This document shows positions 47,099 through 54,909 of a stretch of 64,000 nt of DNA, piece by piece. The stretch is from the NCBI RefSeq assembly GCF_018917865.1, contig NZ_JAHLPM010000010.1:62001-126000 (forward strand). The letters are read 5' to 3'. The position numbers and the translations under genes were made by a program. Every line of letters begins with the position of its first letter. Within the stretch, counting starts at the first letter, position 1. Under the pieces are notes generated by a model. The model searched no databases, was not told the origin of the DNA, and saw only the letters and a program-made list of their open reading frames with translations. The stretch comes from Tissierella simiarum. Its GTDB lineage: Bacteria; Bacillota; Clostridia; Tissierellales; Tissierellaceae.

Positions 47099-47488
47099 AT
47101 CTGTTCTCTTATGTCGCTGGAAGTTCCTTGTTATTTCTTCATATGTCTATGCAAGAAATATTCTATTATCATGCTTATCTATTATCAACTTTCCCATTAA
47201 CTCATATCCATTGAATAAATTATATTTTTAAAATTTCTGTAACTAAAAGCTAGTATCTTCAAGTCCATTTTAATTGATACAGATTTAAGATATCCTTAAT
47301 TTATATATTTAACTCTAACTTCTAACATGTTCAATACTACTATATATAGATAGTCTTTTACAAAAAGAAATATATATATGACCTTTGGCACCAATACACC
47401 TATGGGAAGAGCAGGTTAGCATGTAGGGTTAGCTCCTACCTATATTTATTTAGTCTAGTAATTTATTTCTTTCTTACAGTATAAATAT
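47099..47488. other. Non-coding stretch, no feature recognised
   Basis: About 390 bases of AT-rich sequence after the kinase gene with stop codons in all frames, no ribosome site followed by an ORF, and no clear terminator directly behind the kinase gene. A short GC-richer patch at 47400-47450 has weak inverted repeats. I see no gene here. Confidence 0.5.
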
Positions 47489-47544
47489 AAAAAGCACGAT
47501 ATCCCAATATATAAAGATTTCATGCTTTCTAAGGGAAATGTCAT
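47489..47544 (-). repeat. Terminator-like repeat, copy A
   Basis: A 56-base element 48 of 56 identical to copy B at 48306-48361. It contains a hairpin (AAAAAGCA... with ...TGCTTT) preceded on the minus strand by the conserved ATGACATTTCCCTT. It follows the minus-strand gene ending at 47666 and so looks like its terminator. Confidence 0.7.
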
Positions 47545-47665
47545 TAATACTAAACTCTTCCATAAATGTCCATGCTTAGGCATTGCTTTATTCGATATTA
47601 AAAGTTACATTATCAAACATTCTATATTGTGGAGTTTAATAATAAGGAAGTATCCAGAATATAGC

Positions 47666-48193
47666 TTATAGATTCTTTTTATAGAAATTTTTGAGTGGAT
47701 AAATTTCATATTCTCCGTTTATTGGATTGAATATATAACAGTCTATCTCTTTATTCCCTTCTGATATATAAATCAAGTATTCTTTATCTATTAACTTATT
47801 TTTTTCATATGGATTATATATTGCAAAAGCTGGACCTATATTCTTAGGGGGGTATGCTATAACATTTTCTAATAAAATATTTTTTTCTTTAGAAATATTA
47901 GCTTTTAGAGCTTTTTGAGCATCTTGATAAGTGTATGTGGGTAATTTAATATAAATGTTTATTATAAAAACTAATATTACAATAAAATTTATTCCTGTAT
48001 ATATTTTAAATCCTCTATCCTTGAAATTTTTAATATAAAACGCAGCTATTACTAATAGTATCAATGGTACCAAATATATATCACTCAATAATACTCCTTT
48101 ATAAATTTTAGTATTTACATAATCAAGTGCTAAGACAATTATAAAATTTAATATTATCAATATATATTTTTTCATTAAATAAAACGTCTTCAT
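47666..48193 (-). CDS. Membrane-anchored protein of unknown function
   Basis: A 175-residue protein with three hydrophobic segments in the first 85 residues (about 9-25, 35-52, 67-85). An outer domain of about 90 residues follows (TYQDAQKALKANISKEKNILLENVIAYPPKN...) that looks like a small beta-rich, PepSY-type fold, a weak impression only. AAAGGAG precedes the ATG. It shares a near-identical 3' terminator element with the gene at 48502. Confidence 0.6.
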   Translation of the reverse strand: MKTFYLMKKYILIILNFIIVLALDYVNTKIYKGVLLSDIYLVPLILLVIAAFYIKNFKDRGFKIYTGINFIVILVFIINIYIKLPTYTYQDAQKALKANISKEKNILLENVIAYPPKNIGPAFAIYNPYEKNKLIDKEYLIYISEGNKEIDCYIFNPINGEYEIYPLKNFYKKNL

Positions 48194-48305
48194 TTAATGT
48201 ATCTCCTTTATATTTTCTTAACATTATTAATACTTTTTAGTTAATCTTTAATAACAACAACTTCATTATACAATACTTTCTCTGCAATACAAGTAGTATG
48301 GTATT

Positions 48306-48361
48306 AAAAAGCATGATATCTCCATATATGAAGTTATCATGCTTTTTAAGGGGAATGTCAT
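48306..48361 (-). repeat. Terminator-like repeat, copy B
   Basis: A 56-base element matching copy A (47489-47544) at 48 of 56 positions. Perfect inner stem AAAAGCATGATA / TATCATGCTTTT, preceded on the minus strand by ATGACATTCCCCTT. It lies about 140 bases past the stop of the gene at 48502. Confidence 0.75.
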
Positions 48362-48501
48362 ATTCTCTATTCTAAATATTCTGGTAATAATATTATTTAG
48401 CCTTTTTACCACAAAAAATAATAATTTTTCTATTTTAAATCAAGGTATTATTGCAATCTGTAATTTTTAATCTACTTTAAAATATTTTAAAGTCTCTATA
48501 G

Positions 48502-48969
48502 TTAACTTTCTATATCTTCATTATTGACTTCAAAATGGTCTCTAAAAGTTTTAGATAATACCAGGAATAAAACACCTATAATTAGATATATTAAAAATGT
48601 TTCCTTTAATGATCCTACTTTTGGGATATATATAAATTGTATGTTGCTTGGTGTCTTCATTTTTAATACTGCATCAAATCCTGCAAGTATAACTACATAA
48701 TATCCAAGTTTTTTAAATATATTTGAACTCTCTATGTCAAACAGATTTAATTTCATTTTATCTGATAACTTAAACATCTCATGTATTATCAATATATATA
48801 CTATACAATTTAATATTTTTAAAAAATACACCATATTACTTAAGATGGATGTCCCTCTTAATGTCATAAATATACCAATGATATAAGAAAACAATATAAT
48901 TATACAAGAAATCATACTTATGGTTAGAATCACTTTTAAAAGAGTAATAAGAAAATTTTTATTTATCAT
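48502..48969 (-). CDS. DUF2975-like membrane protein, divergent from agrB
   Basis: A 155-residue protein with four hydrophobic segments. The stretch NLFDIESSNIFKKLGYYVVILAGFD resembles the conserved centre of DUF2975 membrane proteins. The frame is open 43 codons further up, but GAGGAGG stands just before the ATG at 48969 and the earlier region has no ribosome site, so the shorter form is chosen. A LytTR box pair points toward this gene, so it may be under agr control. Confidence 0.65.
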   Translation of the reverse strand: MINKNFLITLLKVILTISMISCIIILFSYIIGIFMTLRGTSILSNMVYFLKILNCIVYILIIHEMFKLSDKMKLNLFDIESSNIFKKLGYYVVILAGFDAVLKMKTPSNIQFIYIPKVGSLKETFLIYLIIGVLFLVLSKTFRDHFEVNNEDIES

Positions 48970-49120
48970 TTCACATTCCTCCTCATATAAATTAAATTTA
49001 TCTTTATGGTTAAAGATTCCAACAAGCGAGATAAAGTTAATCACCATAAGCATACAAAGGAATATCTTAAATTTATTTACCTCAAATATTATCATCAAAA
49101 ATCTAATTTTTCAATCAATT

Positions 49121-49204
49121 TGGACGAACGACACTTTTATCGGGATAAACAACATATTTTTTAAAAAAATTGTTGTTCATCCTCGTAAACATGTCGTTCG
49201 TCCA
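49121..49204. promoter_or_regulatory. Symmetrical array of four LytTR/AgrA-type boxes
   Basis: Rightward boxes TGTTGTTCATCC (49171-49182) and TGTCGTTCGTCCA (49192-49204) are direct repeats 21 bases apart. Leftward boxes, read on the minus strand, are TGTTGTTTATCC (154-143) and TGTCGTTCGTCCA (133-121), also 21 apart. Two-turn spacing of direct repeats is how AgrA-type LytTR regulators bind. The array can serve divergent promoters for agrB and the DUF2975-like gene, and can also fold into a long hairpin. Confidence 0.8.
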
Positions 49205-49211
49205 TTTTGTA

Positions 49212-49239
49212 TTTACAAATTTACAACTTATGATATATT
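49212..49239 (+). promoter_or_regulatory. Likely agrBD promoter
   Basis: TTTACA (49212-49217), a 16-base spacer and TATATT (49234-49239), starting 7 bases after the last rightward LytTR box. A weak promoter next to activator sites fits AgrA-dependent autoinduction. Confidence 0.55.
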
Positions 49240-49272
49240 ATTAATAAAATAGAAGAATTATAGGTGATTAAA

Positions 49273-49863
49273 ATGATTCTCACTGATAGACTACATAAAT
49301 ATTTCGAAAATGAATTTAATCTTTCTGAAGTTGATAGTGCTAAATTAAAATACTCATTAGAAATCATTATAGGCGATTTTTCAAAACTTCTTATATTATT
49401 TATTCTGTTTTCAATATTAGGTAGTAGAACTGACTTCATTTACTCATCTTTAGCTTTATTAATGATTAGATTGTTTACGGGAGGTTTGCATTTTAAAACA
49501 TATGCTGGGTGTATAATATTTAGTGGAATTTTCTTTTATACATCTATATTTTTAAAAACTCATATTCCTCTTAATTTTAAAATTGCAATTATCTTATTTA
49601 TATTTTCATTACTTACAGTTGTTTTATTTGCTCCAATATGTGGGAAATCTAGACCCACTTACTCTCACAGGAAGAGGCAGCAGTTTAAATTGGCGAGTAC
49701 AATATTAATGTTTATCCATTTTTCACTGTACTTTTTTACAAACAAAAACCCATACTTTACTAGCTCTGTATGGGTCATAACATTACAAGCTTTTCAGATA
49801 TTAATAGCAAAGGGGGTTATGCTTTATGAAAATCATAAATTCAGTTTTAAGAAAACCATTTAG
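49273..49863 (+). CDS. agrB: AgrB: autoinducer prepeptide processing endopeptidase
   Basis: A 196-residue membrane protease with about five TM segments. The catalytic pair His73 (FTGGLHF) and Cys80 (YAGC) have the seven-residue spacing known from S. aureus AgrB. It cuts AgrD and forms the thiolactone ring. A GTG at 49264 lies inside the ribosome site, so the ATG at 49273 is preferred. agrD overlaps its 3' end. Confidence 0.93.
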   Translation: MILTDRLHKYFENEFNLSEVDSAKLKYSLEIIIGDFSKLLILFILFSILGSRTDFIYSSLALLMIRLFTGGLHFKTYAGCIIFSGIFFYTSIFLKTHIPLNFKIAIILFIFSLLTVVLFAPICGKSRPTYSHRKRQQFKLASTILMFIHFSLYFFTNKNPYFTSSVWVITLQAFQILIAKGVMLYENHKFSFKKTI

Positions 49864-49966
49864 CATCATATGTCACCTTCTAGTTTCAGCAGCACCTTTG
49901 GCAGTTGCTAACACGGCTTGTTATTTGTTCTGGGGAGAACCAGAATGTCCTGATTGTTTAAAATAA
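49826..49966 (+). CDS. agrD: AgrD: cyclic lactone autoinducer prepeptide
   Basis: A 46-residue prepeptide in three parts: an amphipathic leader (residues 1-28), a core ending at CYLFW (Cys32 to Trp36) and the charged recognition tail GEPECPDCLK, which matches the (D/E)EPxxPxxL pattern. By analogy the signal would be a five-residue thiolactone ring on Cys32 with a short tail such as NTA. The start lies in agrB with AAGGGGG before it. The stop abuts the agrC stop on the other strand (49966/49967). Confidence 0.9.
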   Translation: MKIINSVLRKPFSIICHLLVSAAPLAVANTACYLFWGEPECPDCLK

Positions 49967-51238
49967 TCAATTTATAGCAAATAATATTCTAAATACTATA
50001 TGATTCTCTCCGTAATACAATTCGTTTAATATTTCAATTTTCCCATTATATTTTTTGACTATTTCTTTTATATTGTACAAGCCATAACCTCTTCCAGCAT
50101 GGGATTTAGTAGAAAACCCCATGCTGAAGATATTATCGATGCTTTCCCTTTTTAGATATGGATGTTTATTCCTTAGCTCTATAACATTCATATCTTTTTC
50201 TTTTGATAATATAAGTATGACAGAATTATCCTCTACTTTTGTCTCAAATGCATTATTTATTAGATTTCCCATAATCTCTATTAACTCATAATCCATTAAA
50301 TCTAACTTGAATTGATAATCCTCTATTATAATCCGAAATTTGATGCCTAATTTCTTTGCGTTACTTATTTTACTGTATAAAAATCCAGCCAATATTTTAT
50401 TATCAAGTTTAACCAAATCTCTCAAATCATTGCTTATCTCTAAATCATTTATGTAACTTTTCATAGAACTAATAATACTTTCATAGTCTGTACTCGTTAT
50501 GGTAAGCATCTTTAGTGCTTGAATATGATTGTCAAATTCATGCTGTCTAGTCCTCAATTCATTGATTAACTCATCAATAACTGGTAAATACTTCTCATAG
50601 ATTTGTAATTGCTGTTCTTCAAATTCATTTCTAAGCCCATTTTTTAATAAAACAAAATTAACAAGAATAACTCCTATCGAAAGAACTGCCATACTGATTA
50701 TATTTTCTAGAATACCATCAATGTCCATATACCAATATGATAATATAGATACCAGCAAAACTAATAAATTTAGTATCAGTAACTTAAATACTTTGTTATT
50801 TTTAGAAATAAACCGGAACATTAAATGAATTGGAATATATTCACTTATAAAAGTAATTATAATCAATGATATAATCTGTGAAACCATTCCATAAGTAAAG
50901 GTATATTCTACCTTTCCTATAAGAAATTCTAATAAAACTATACTTAATAATTGCGTAGATATTACAATGATTGTACTTAAAATGTAAACATATATAATCT
51001 CTATAATTTCTATCTTATACAACAAATAGTTTATACAGCAAATTAATATTCCTCCAATAAAGAAATTACGCCATGCAGATATATATCCCCCATTTATTCC
51101 AATAATTATTGAAAATACTAAAATACATATTCCACATAGCAGCTTATTTAATTTATTATGATTTATTAATCTTTTTGATATGATAATATAACCTACTACA
51201 TCAAACATTGCCATTATAATTAATTCAATTAATCTCAT
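49967..51238 (-). CDS. agrC: AgrC-like GHKL sensor histidine kinase
   Basis: A 423-residue receptor kinase. Six or seven TM helices fill residues 5-200. The phosphorylation helix RTRQHEFDNHIQALKML has the His. The GHKL ATP-binding domain shows MGNLINNAFE and GRGYGLYNIKEIVKKY. It should sense the AgrD peptide. It overlaps the response regulator gene by 14 bases and is convergent with agrD, unlike the usual agrBDCA order. Confidence 0.9.
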   Translation of the reverse strand: MRLIELIIMAMFDVVGYIIISKRLINHNKLNKLLCGICILVFSIIIGINGGYISAWRNFFIGGILICCINYLLYKIEIIEIIYVYILSTIIVISTQLLSIVLLEFLIGKVEYTFTYGMVSQIISLIIITFISEYIPIHLMFRFISKNNKVFKLLILNLLVLLVSILSYWYMDIDGILENIISMAVLSIGVILVNFVLLKNGLRNEFEEQQLQIYEKYLPVIDELINELRTRQHEFDNHIQALKMLTITSTDYESIISSMKSYINDLEISNDLRDLVKLDNKILAGFLYSKISNAKKLGIKFRIIIEDYQFKLDLMDYELIEIMGNLINNAFETKVEDNSVILILSKEKDMNVIELRNKHPYLKRESIDNIFSMGFSTKSHAGRGYGLYNIKEIVKKYNGKIEILNELYYGENHIVFRILFAIN

Positions 51239-51938
51239 GAATCTTACCTCGCAAACATTCTCTATATTTCCTTCCTATGGGAATAAGAGAGTCTATATAC
51301 TTGAGTTTAATGAGATTATTCACTTTATCAACTTTTTCAATATAGCTTATATTAATTATGTATCCTCTATGACATTGCACAAAGTCTTCTGACAGCTCAT
51401 CTAAAAGCTTGTACAATGTATAAGTAGATAAGTCAATGGTCTCATTGGTAGTTATCATAAATACTTTTTTATTTTTCGCTTCAATATAAATAATTTCGTC
51501 TTGTCTTATGAGATAAGAATATTCTTTCTGATTCAATTTTATGTATTTCTTTTTATCATCTTTTTTAATTCCATGATGAATTATTGTTTCCAAGGCCTTT
51601 CTTACCTCTTCTTCCCTAAAAGGCTTAACTATATAGTCATAACAATGTATCTCTCTAAAAGCCATTAACTCTCGTGTAGGAATAGCAGTAATAAATATAA
51701 TTGGAGTTAGTTTATAATTATTCATCTTTCTTATTTCTTTAGCCAATTCAAGTCCCGAATAATCTTTAAGCTGAATATCCAATAAGAATGCATCATAATG
51801 ACTATTTTTTGCATACCTTAATGCTTCTTCAGCGTAACCAGTTATTATTACATCTAATTCGTCATCTATAGACTTTATAATAGCTGCTAGTCCATTAGCA
51901 ATTAATAATTCGTCTTCAACAATTAATATTTTAGCCAT
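51225..51938 (-). CDS. agrA: AgrA-like LytTR response regulator
   Basis: A 237-residue regulator. The receiver has VEDE, the phosphoacceptor Asp in FLLDIQLKDYSG, Thr in IFITA and Lys in YIVKPF. The LytTR DNA-binding domain follows from about residue 135 (YIKLNQKEYSYLIRQDEIIYIEAKNKKVFMITTN... FVQCHRGYIINISYIEKV). It is first in the agrA-agrC operon; AGGGGTGA precedes the ATG. The four boxes at 49121-49204 are its likely targets. Confidence 0.9.
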   Translation of the reverse strand: MAKILIVEDELLIANGLAAIIKSIDDELDVIITGYAEEALRYAKNSHYDAFLLDIQLKDYSGLELAKEIRKMNNYKLTPIIFITAIPTRELMAFREIHCYDYIVKPFREEEVRKALETIIHHGIKKDDKKKYIKLNQKEYSYLIRQDEIIYIEAKNKKVFMITTNETIDLSTYTLYKLLDELSEDFVQCHRGYIINISYIEKVDKVNNLIKLKYIDSLIPIGRKYRECLRGKIHEIN

Positions 51939-52186
51939 TTAAATCACCCCTATATTATTGATGATTATATAATTTTATTATATTTGAAAAATATGGAAAG
52001 TTCAACCAGCCTATGTTAAAAGTAGCAGTTTTAGAGGACAATATGTATATCAAAATATTTTAAATTAATAAAGGCCTAATTTAACGTTAGATACTAATTA
52101 AAACTATACCCAATTATTACGTTGCGAAAAATGAAATTTAAAAGAGTTCGCCTTTTTCGTATATAATTTATTCATATACAAAATAA

Positions 52187-52360
52187 TATGAGGATAAACA
52201 GTTTATTGCAAATTTTTACACTTATGCTTTTGCCAACTTAGTTATTATATGGATGAAAGACGGTATGAAAGAGCCTCCTGAAATTATTATCGAAAAACTC
52301 AATAAATTAATAGAAGGAGAAATGGAAAAAGCTCTCAAGAAGTATGAACAAGGATATTAA
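52187..52360 (+). pseudogene. TetR-family regulator, C-terminal remnant
   Basis: An ORF without a start codon or ribosome site, open from 52187 to TAA at 52358. It encodes IANFYTYAFANLVIIWMKDGMKEPPE plus a helical end, matching the C-terminal ligand domain of small TetR proteins. The HTH half is absent and an in-frame TAA precedes it at 52184. It is probably a decayed gene beside the cut operon. The rest of the gap 51939-52186 holds only AT-rich sequence. Confidence 0.6.
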
Positions 52361-52403
52361 ATCTTTATTATAAAATACTATTTTGAAAAGATATATCAAA
52401 AAT

Positions 52404-52443
52404 AAAAAACTTTAAACTAAGATTTCTAGTTTAAAGTTTTTTT
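52404..52443. terminator. Terminator at the end of the cut operon
   Basis: A 16-base stem (AAAAAACTTTAAACTA / TAGTTTAAAGTTTTTT) with a seven-base loop and A/T tracts on both sides, 20 bases past the cutD stop. Confidence 0.82.
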
Positions 52444-52463
52444 ATTTAAACACATGAGCCCTT

Positions 52464-53414
52464 TTAATGTTTTACAACTCGTATTGGCAAGTTGAATTTT
52501 TTAAGAAATTCTTCTATTTCTTCTAACTGTTTTCGAGTATAGCCAAAGTCTTCATCTATTGAATACTTAAGTCCTAGCTGCTTGTATTTACTAACTCCAA
52601 GCTTATGATAAGGCAATACTTCAATGCCTTGTAAATTCCCATCTTTACTAACTATTTCTATAAACTTCATAGCTTTTTCAAGAGCTTCACGTGAATCATT
52701 CATATTAGTAATAAGAGGCATACGAACAGTTACATTGGCCCCTATCTGAAAAAGACCTATCATATTTTTAAGAATTCTTTCATTATTAACTCCTGTTAGT
52801 CGTTTATGTTCCTCAGAATCAATATGCTTTAAATCATATAAAAATAAATCTACATGTTTAGCTAGTTCTTTCATAACATCCCATTCTGCATATCCACAGG
52901 TTTCAATGGCTGTATGTATCCCTTGTTTTTTACATTCCTCTAGAATGGCTGCTGCAAAGTCAGGTTGTCTAGTAACTTCGCCGCCGCCAAGGGTTACACC
53001 ACCTCCCGAACTCCAATAAAAAGCACTATCCTGCATAATAACGTCCATAACTTCTTTAACCGTTGCTTCTCTCCCAGCTATACGAACAGCCTCCTGTGGA
53101 CAATTAGCTTCACATTGACCACATCCAATACATATAGCTTCTCTATTTACTCGATGCTCAACAGATCCGTCACTTAATAATTGTAGGCTGTGGACCCCCT
53201 GTGGACAGGCTTCTACACACTTACCACAGGAAATGCATCTGTCTTCTAAGGTCATAACTTGATACTTTGATGAAATACCCTCTGGGTTTGAACACCATCT
53301 ACATCGTAATGGACAGCCTTTAAAAAAAACTATAGTTCTAACTCCAGGTCCATCATGGATAGAGTATTTCTGAATATTAAAAATTACACCTCGTTTTTCA
53401 AGATTTGAATCCAT
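52464..53414 (-). CDS. cutD: CutD: choline TMA-lyase activating enzyme (radical SAM)
   Basis: A 316-residue glycyl-radical-enzyme activase. The N-terminus has HDGPGVRTIVFFKGCPLRCRWC (C-x3-C-x2-C radical SAM cluster). Two ferredoxin-type clusters follow (CISCGKCVEACPQG and CIGCGQCEANCPQEA), then GGGVTLGGGE. It uses SAM to place the radical on Gly1119 of CutC. It is last in the operon, 12 bases after a small gene. Confidence 0.92.
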   Translation of the reverse strand: MDSNLEKRGVIFNIQKYSIHDGPGVRTIVFFKGCPLRCRWCSNPEGISSKYQVMTLEDRCISCGKCVEACPQGVHSLQLLSDGSVEHRVNREAICIGCGQCEANCPQEAVRIAGREATVKEVMDVIMQDSAFYWSSGGGVTLGGGEVTRQPDFAAAILEECKKQGIHTAIETCGYAEWDVMKELAKHVDLFLYDLKHIDSEEHKRLTGVNNERILKNMIGLFQIGANVTVRMPLITNMNDSREALEKAMKFIEIVSKDGNLQGIEVLPYHKLGVSKYKQLGLKYSIDEDFGYTRKQLEEIEEFLKKFNLPIRVVKH

Positions 53415-53426
53415 CGCCTTCAGCTC

Positions 53427-53714
53427 CTAAGCCTTCCAAGATTTAGGAAGATATTTTTTTAACAAACTTCTGCCCTCGTCATTGATAGCATAATATATAC
53501 ACAAATCACCGCTATTGTCTAATTCTACTTTTGTTTCATCAATTATTCCATTTTCCTTCATAGTTAATAAATGTTCAATAAAGTTTTTCTTACTGAATTG
53601 TCTTTCACTACCATATTCAGATTTTAAGCCTTCCAATAAATCATTTGCTGAAGCTTCACTAACAGTAGAAAAAAAATGTAACATTCTAAAACGTAAAGGT
53701 AACAATGATGCCAT
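53427..53714 (-). CDS. Small winged-helix-like protein in the cut operon
   Basis: A 95-residue protein with likely helix-turn-helix order: SEASANDLLEGLKSEYGSERQFSKKNFIEHLLTMKENGIID, then strands around VELDNSGDLCIYYAINDEG, ending LLKKYLPKSWKA. It looks like a PadR- or MarR-type winged helix without a dimer helix. I do not recognise a named family. It lies 2 bases after the transporter gene and 12 before cutD, so it is co-expressed with the choline machinery. A regulatory or enzyme-adaptor role is possible. Confidence 0.65.
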   Translation of the reverse strand: MASLLPLRFRMLHFFSTVSEASANDLLEGLKSEYGSERQFSKKNFIEHLLTMKENGIIDETKVELDNSGDLCIYYAINDEGRSLLKKYLPKSWKA

Positions 53715-53716
53715 TT

Positions 53717-54715
53717 TTATTCCCCCTTGCTAAACATTTCTAGTGGATTAATTACAACTAATAGTGCACCAATGAAAACAGCTATAGCACCAATTACTAG
53801 GTTTTTTGTTAACACTACTCCACCTAGGAAAAAGGAAAAAACAATTCCCCAAAGAGAATAAGTGATGTTTAATGCCATTCCACGAGCTACACCAATACTA
53901 CTATTAGCCTTATACCAAGATAAGAAAGATATAGCTGCCGCTAAAGCCGCCATAGCAACAACCACCAAAGTACTAGGAGTTGCTAAAAGTTCACCATACA
54001 TTCTAAATCCTGCTACTAAAGGTAAAACAACTAAAGTAAATATAATACCAGATGTTGCTTGACGAATATTAATAGCTACATTTGGATCTACCATAGACAT
54101 TCCAAAAGCAGATAATACCCCTTCAGCTCCCCAACCAAAAGCTGCAATAATAGCACATATTATACCAAGATAAAAATTAGGTGAGTTACCTTCAGGTGGC
54201 ACATAACCAATAAGAATAGCACCAGCAACACATATAAGCATTCCAAAAGCTACACGTGGGCTAATTTTTTGTTTTAAGAATATACGACCTAAAATAGCAC
54301 CAACTACTGGACATAAAGCTGAAATAGGAATAGCATAAGCAGGACCTGCAAATTGTATAGCTAATAAATATGCTCCATTAGCAATAGGTCCACCAAGTAC
54401 AGCTGCCATACATACCATAAATCCTGGGAAAGTTTTAAAACTACGTCCTATTTCCCTAAAGTTTCCTTTGAATATATTATAGATTAATAGCCATATAGCT
54501 GCCATACCATCATTCATAGCTGCACCTACTAATGGAGCTACAAATACACTAGCACCTGATGTAAAAGGAGCCATAGTTAAAGCCAAGCCTATTATAACAC
54601 CATTAATTGCGAAAGTAATACCAGAAAGTAAGCCTTGGGCTACACCTTGTCTAGAAAACTTTGCATCCATTTGCTTTTTAATTTCAAGGGCTGAGGCATT
54701 GTTCATCTCTGCCAT
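53717..54715 (-). CDS. EamA/DMT-type transporter in the cut operon
   Basis: A 332-residue inner-membrane protein with ten hydrophobic segments in two similar halves (EamA layout; the second half starts near residue 185). A polar N-terminus of 25 residues precedes the first helix. AAGGAGG precedes the ATG. Placed between cutC and cutD, it is the only transporter in the operon, so it may import choline or release trimethylamine or ethanol; which one is not readable. Confidence 0.82.
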   Translation of the reverse strand: MAEMNNASALEIKKQMDAKFSRQGVAQGLLSGITFAINGVIIGLALTMAPFTSGASVFVAPLVGAAMNDGMAAIWLLIYNIFKGNFREIGRSFKTFPGFMVCMAAVLGGPIANGAYLLAIQFAGPAYAIPISALCPVVGAILGRIFLKQKISPRVAFGMLICVAGAILIGYVPPEGNSPNFYLGIICAIIAAFGWGAEGVLSAFGMSMVDPNVAINIRQATSGIIFTLVVLPLVAGFRMYGELLATPSTLVVVAMAALAAAISFLSWYKANSSIGVARGMALNITYSLWGIVFSFFLGGVVLTKNLVIGAIAVFIGALLVVINPLEMFSKGE

Positions 54716-54857
54716 ATCATTTCCTCCTTAATATATATTTACAAAGTTCAACCTGTGTCATAAAATTTGAAGAATACTTAAAATTAGACTTATATTCTAT
54801 AATTTCCTTTTGAAATAAATATTCTTTATCATAGCACAGGTAAAATATTAATTTTAT

Positions 54858-54892
54858 CTAGAAGGTTTCACTTTTAAAATGAAACCTTCTAG
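54858..54892 (-). terminator. Intra-operon hairpin between cutC and the transporter gene
   Basis: A 13-bp perfect stem (54858-54870 / 54880-54892) with a nine-base loop in the 195-base gap after cutC. In the minus direction the tail is ATAAAATTAATATTTT, a weak U tract, so it probably attenuates or protects the cutC 3' end rather than stopping all transcription. No other feature is seen in the gap. Confidence 0.6.
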
Positions 54893-54909
54893 AACTTTAT
54901 TTTTATTTA

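Noticed and set aside
47099-47488. Search for a small RNA or degraded gene after the kinase gene
   Set aside because: No promoter-terminator pair, long ORF or stable fold could be recognised by eye.
48970-49098. 43-codon N-terminal extension of the DUF2975-like protein
   Set aside because: The upstream start has no ribosome site, while GAGGAGG sits directly before the ATG at 48969; a likely -10 (GATAAT) would also put the transcript start inside the extension.
52013-52063. 16-codon ORF starting MLKVAVLEDN, like a response-regulator N-terminus
   Set aside because: No ribosome site and a stop after 16 codons; too short to support as a gene remnant.
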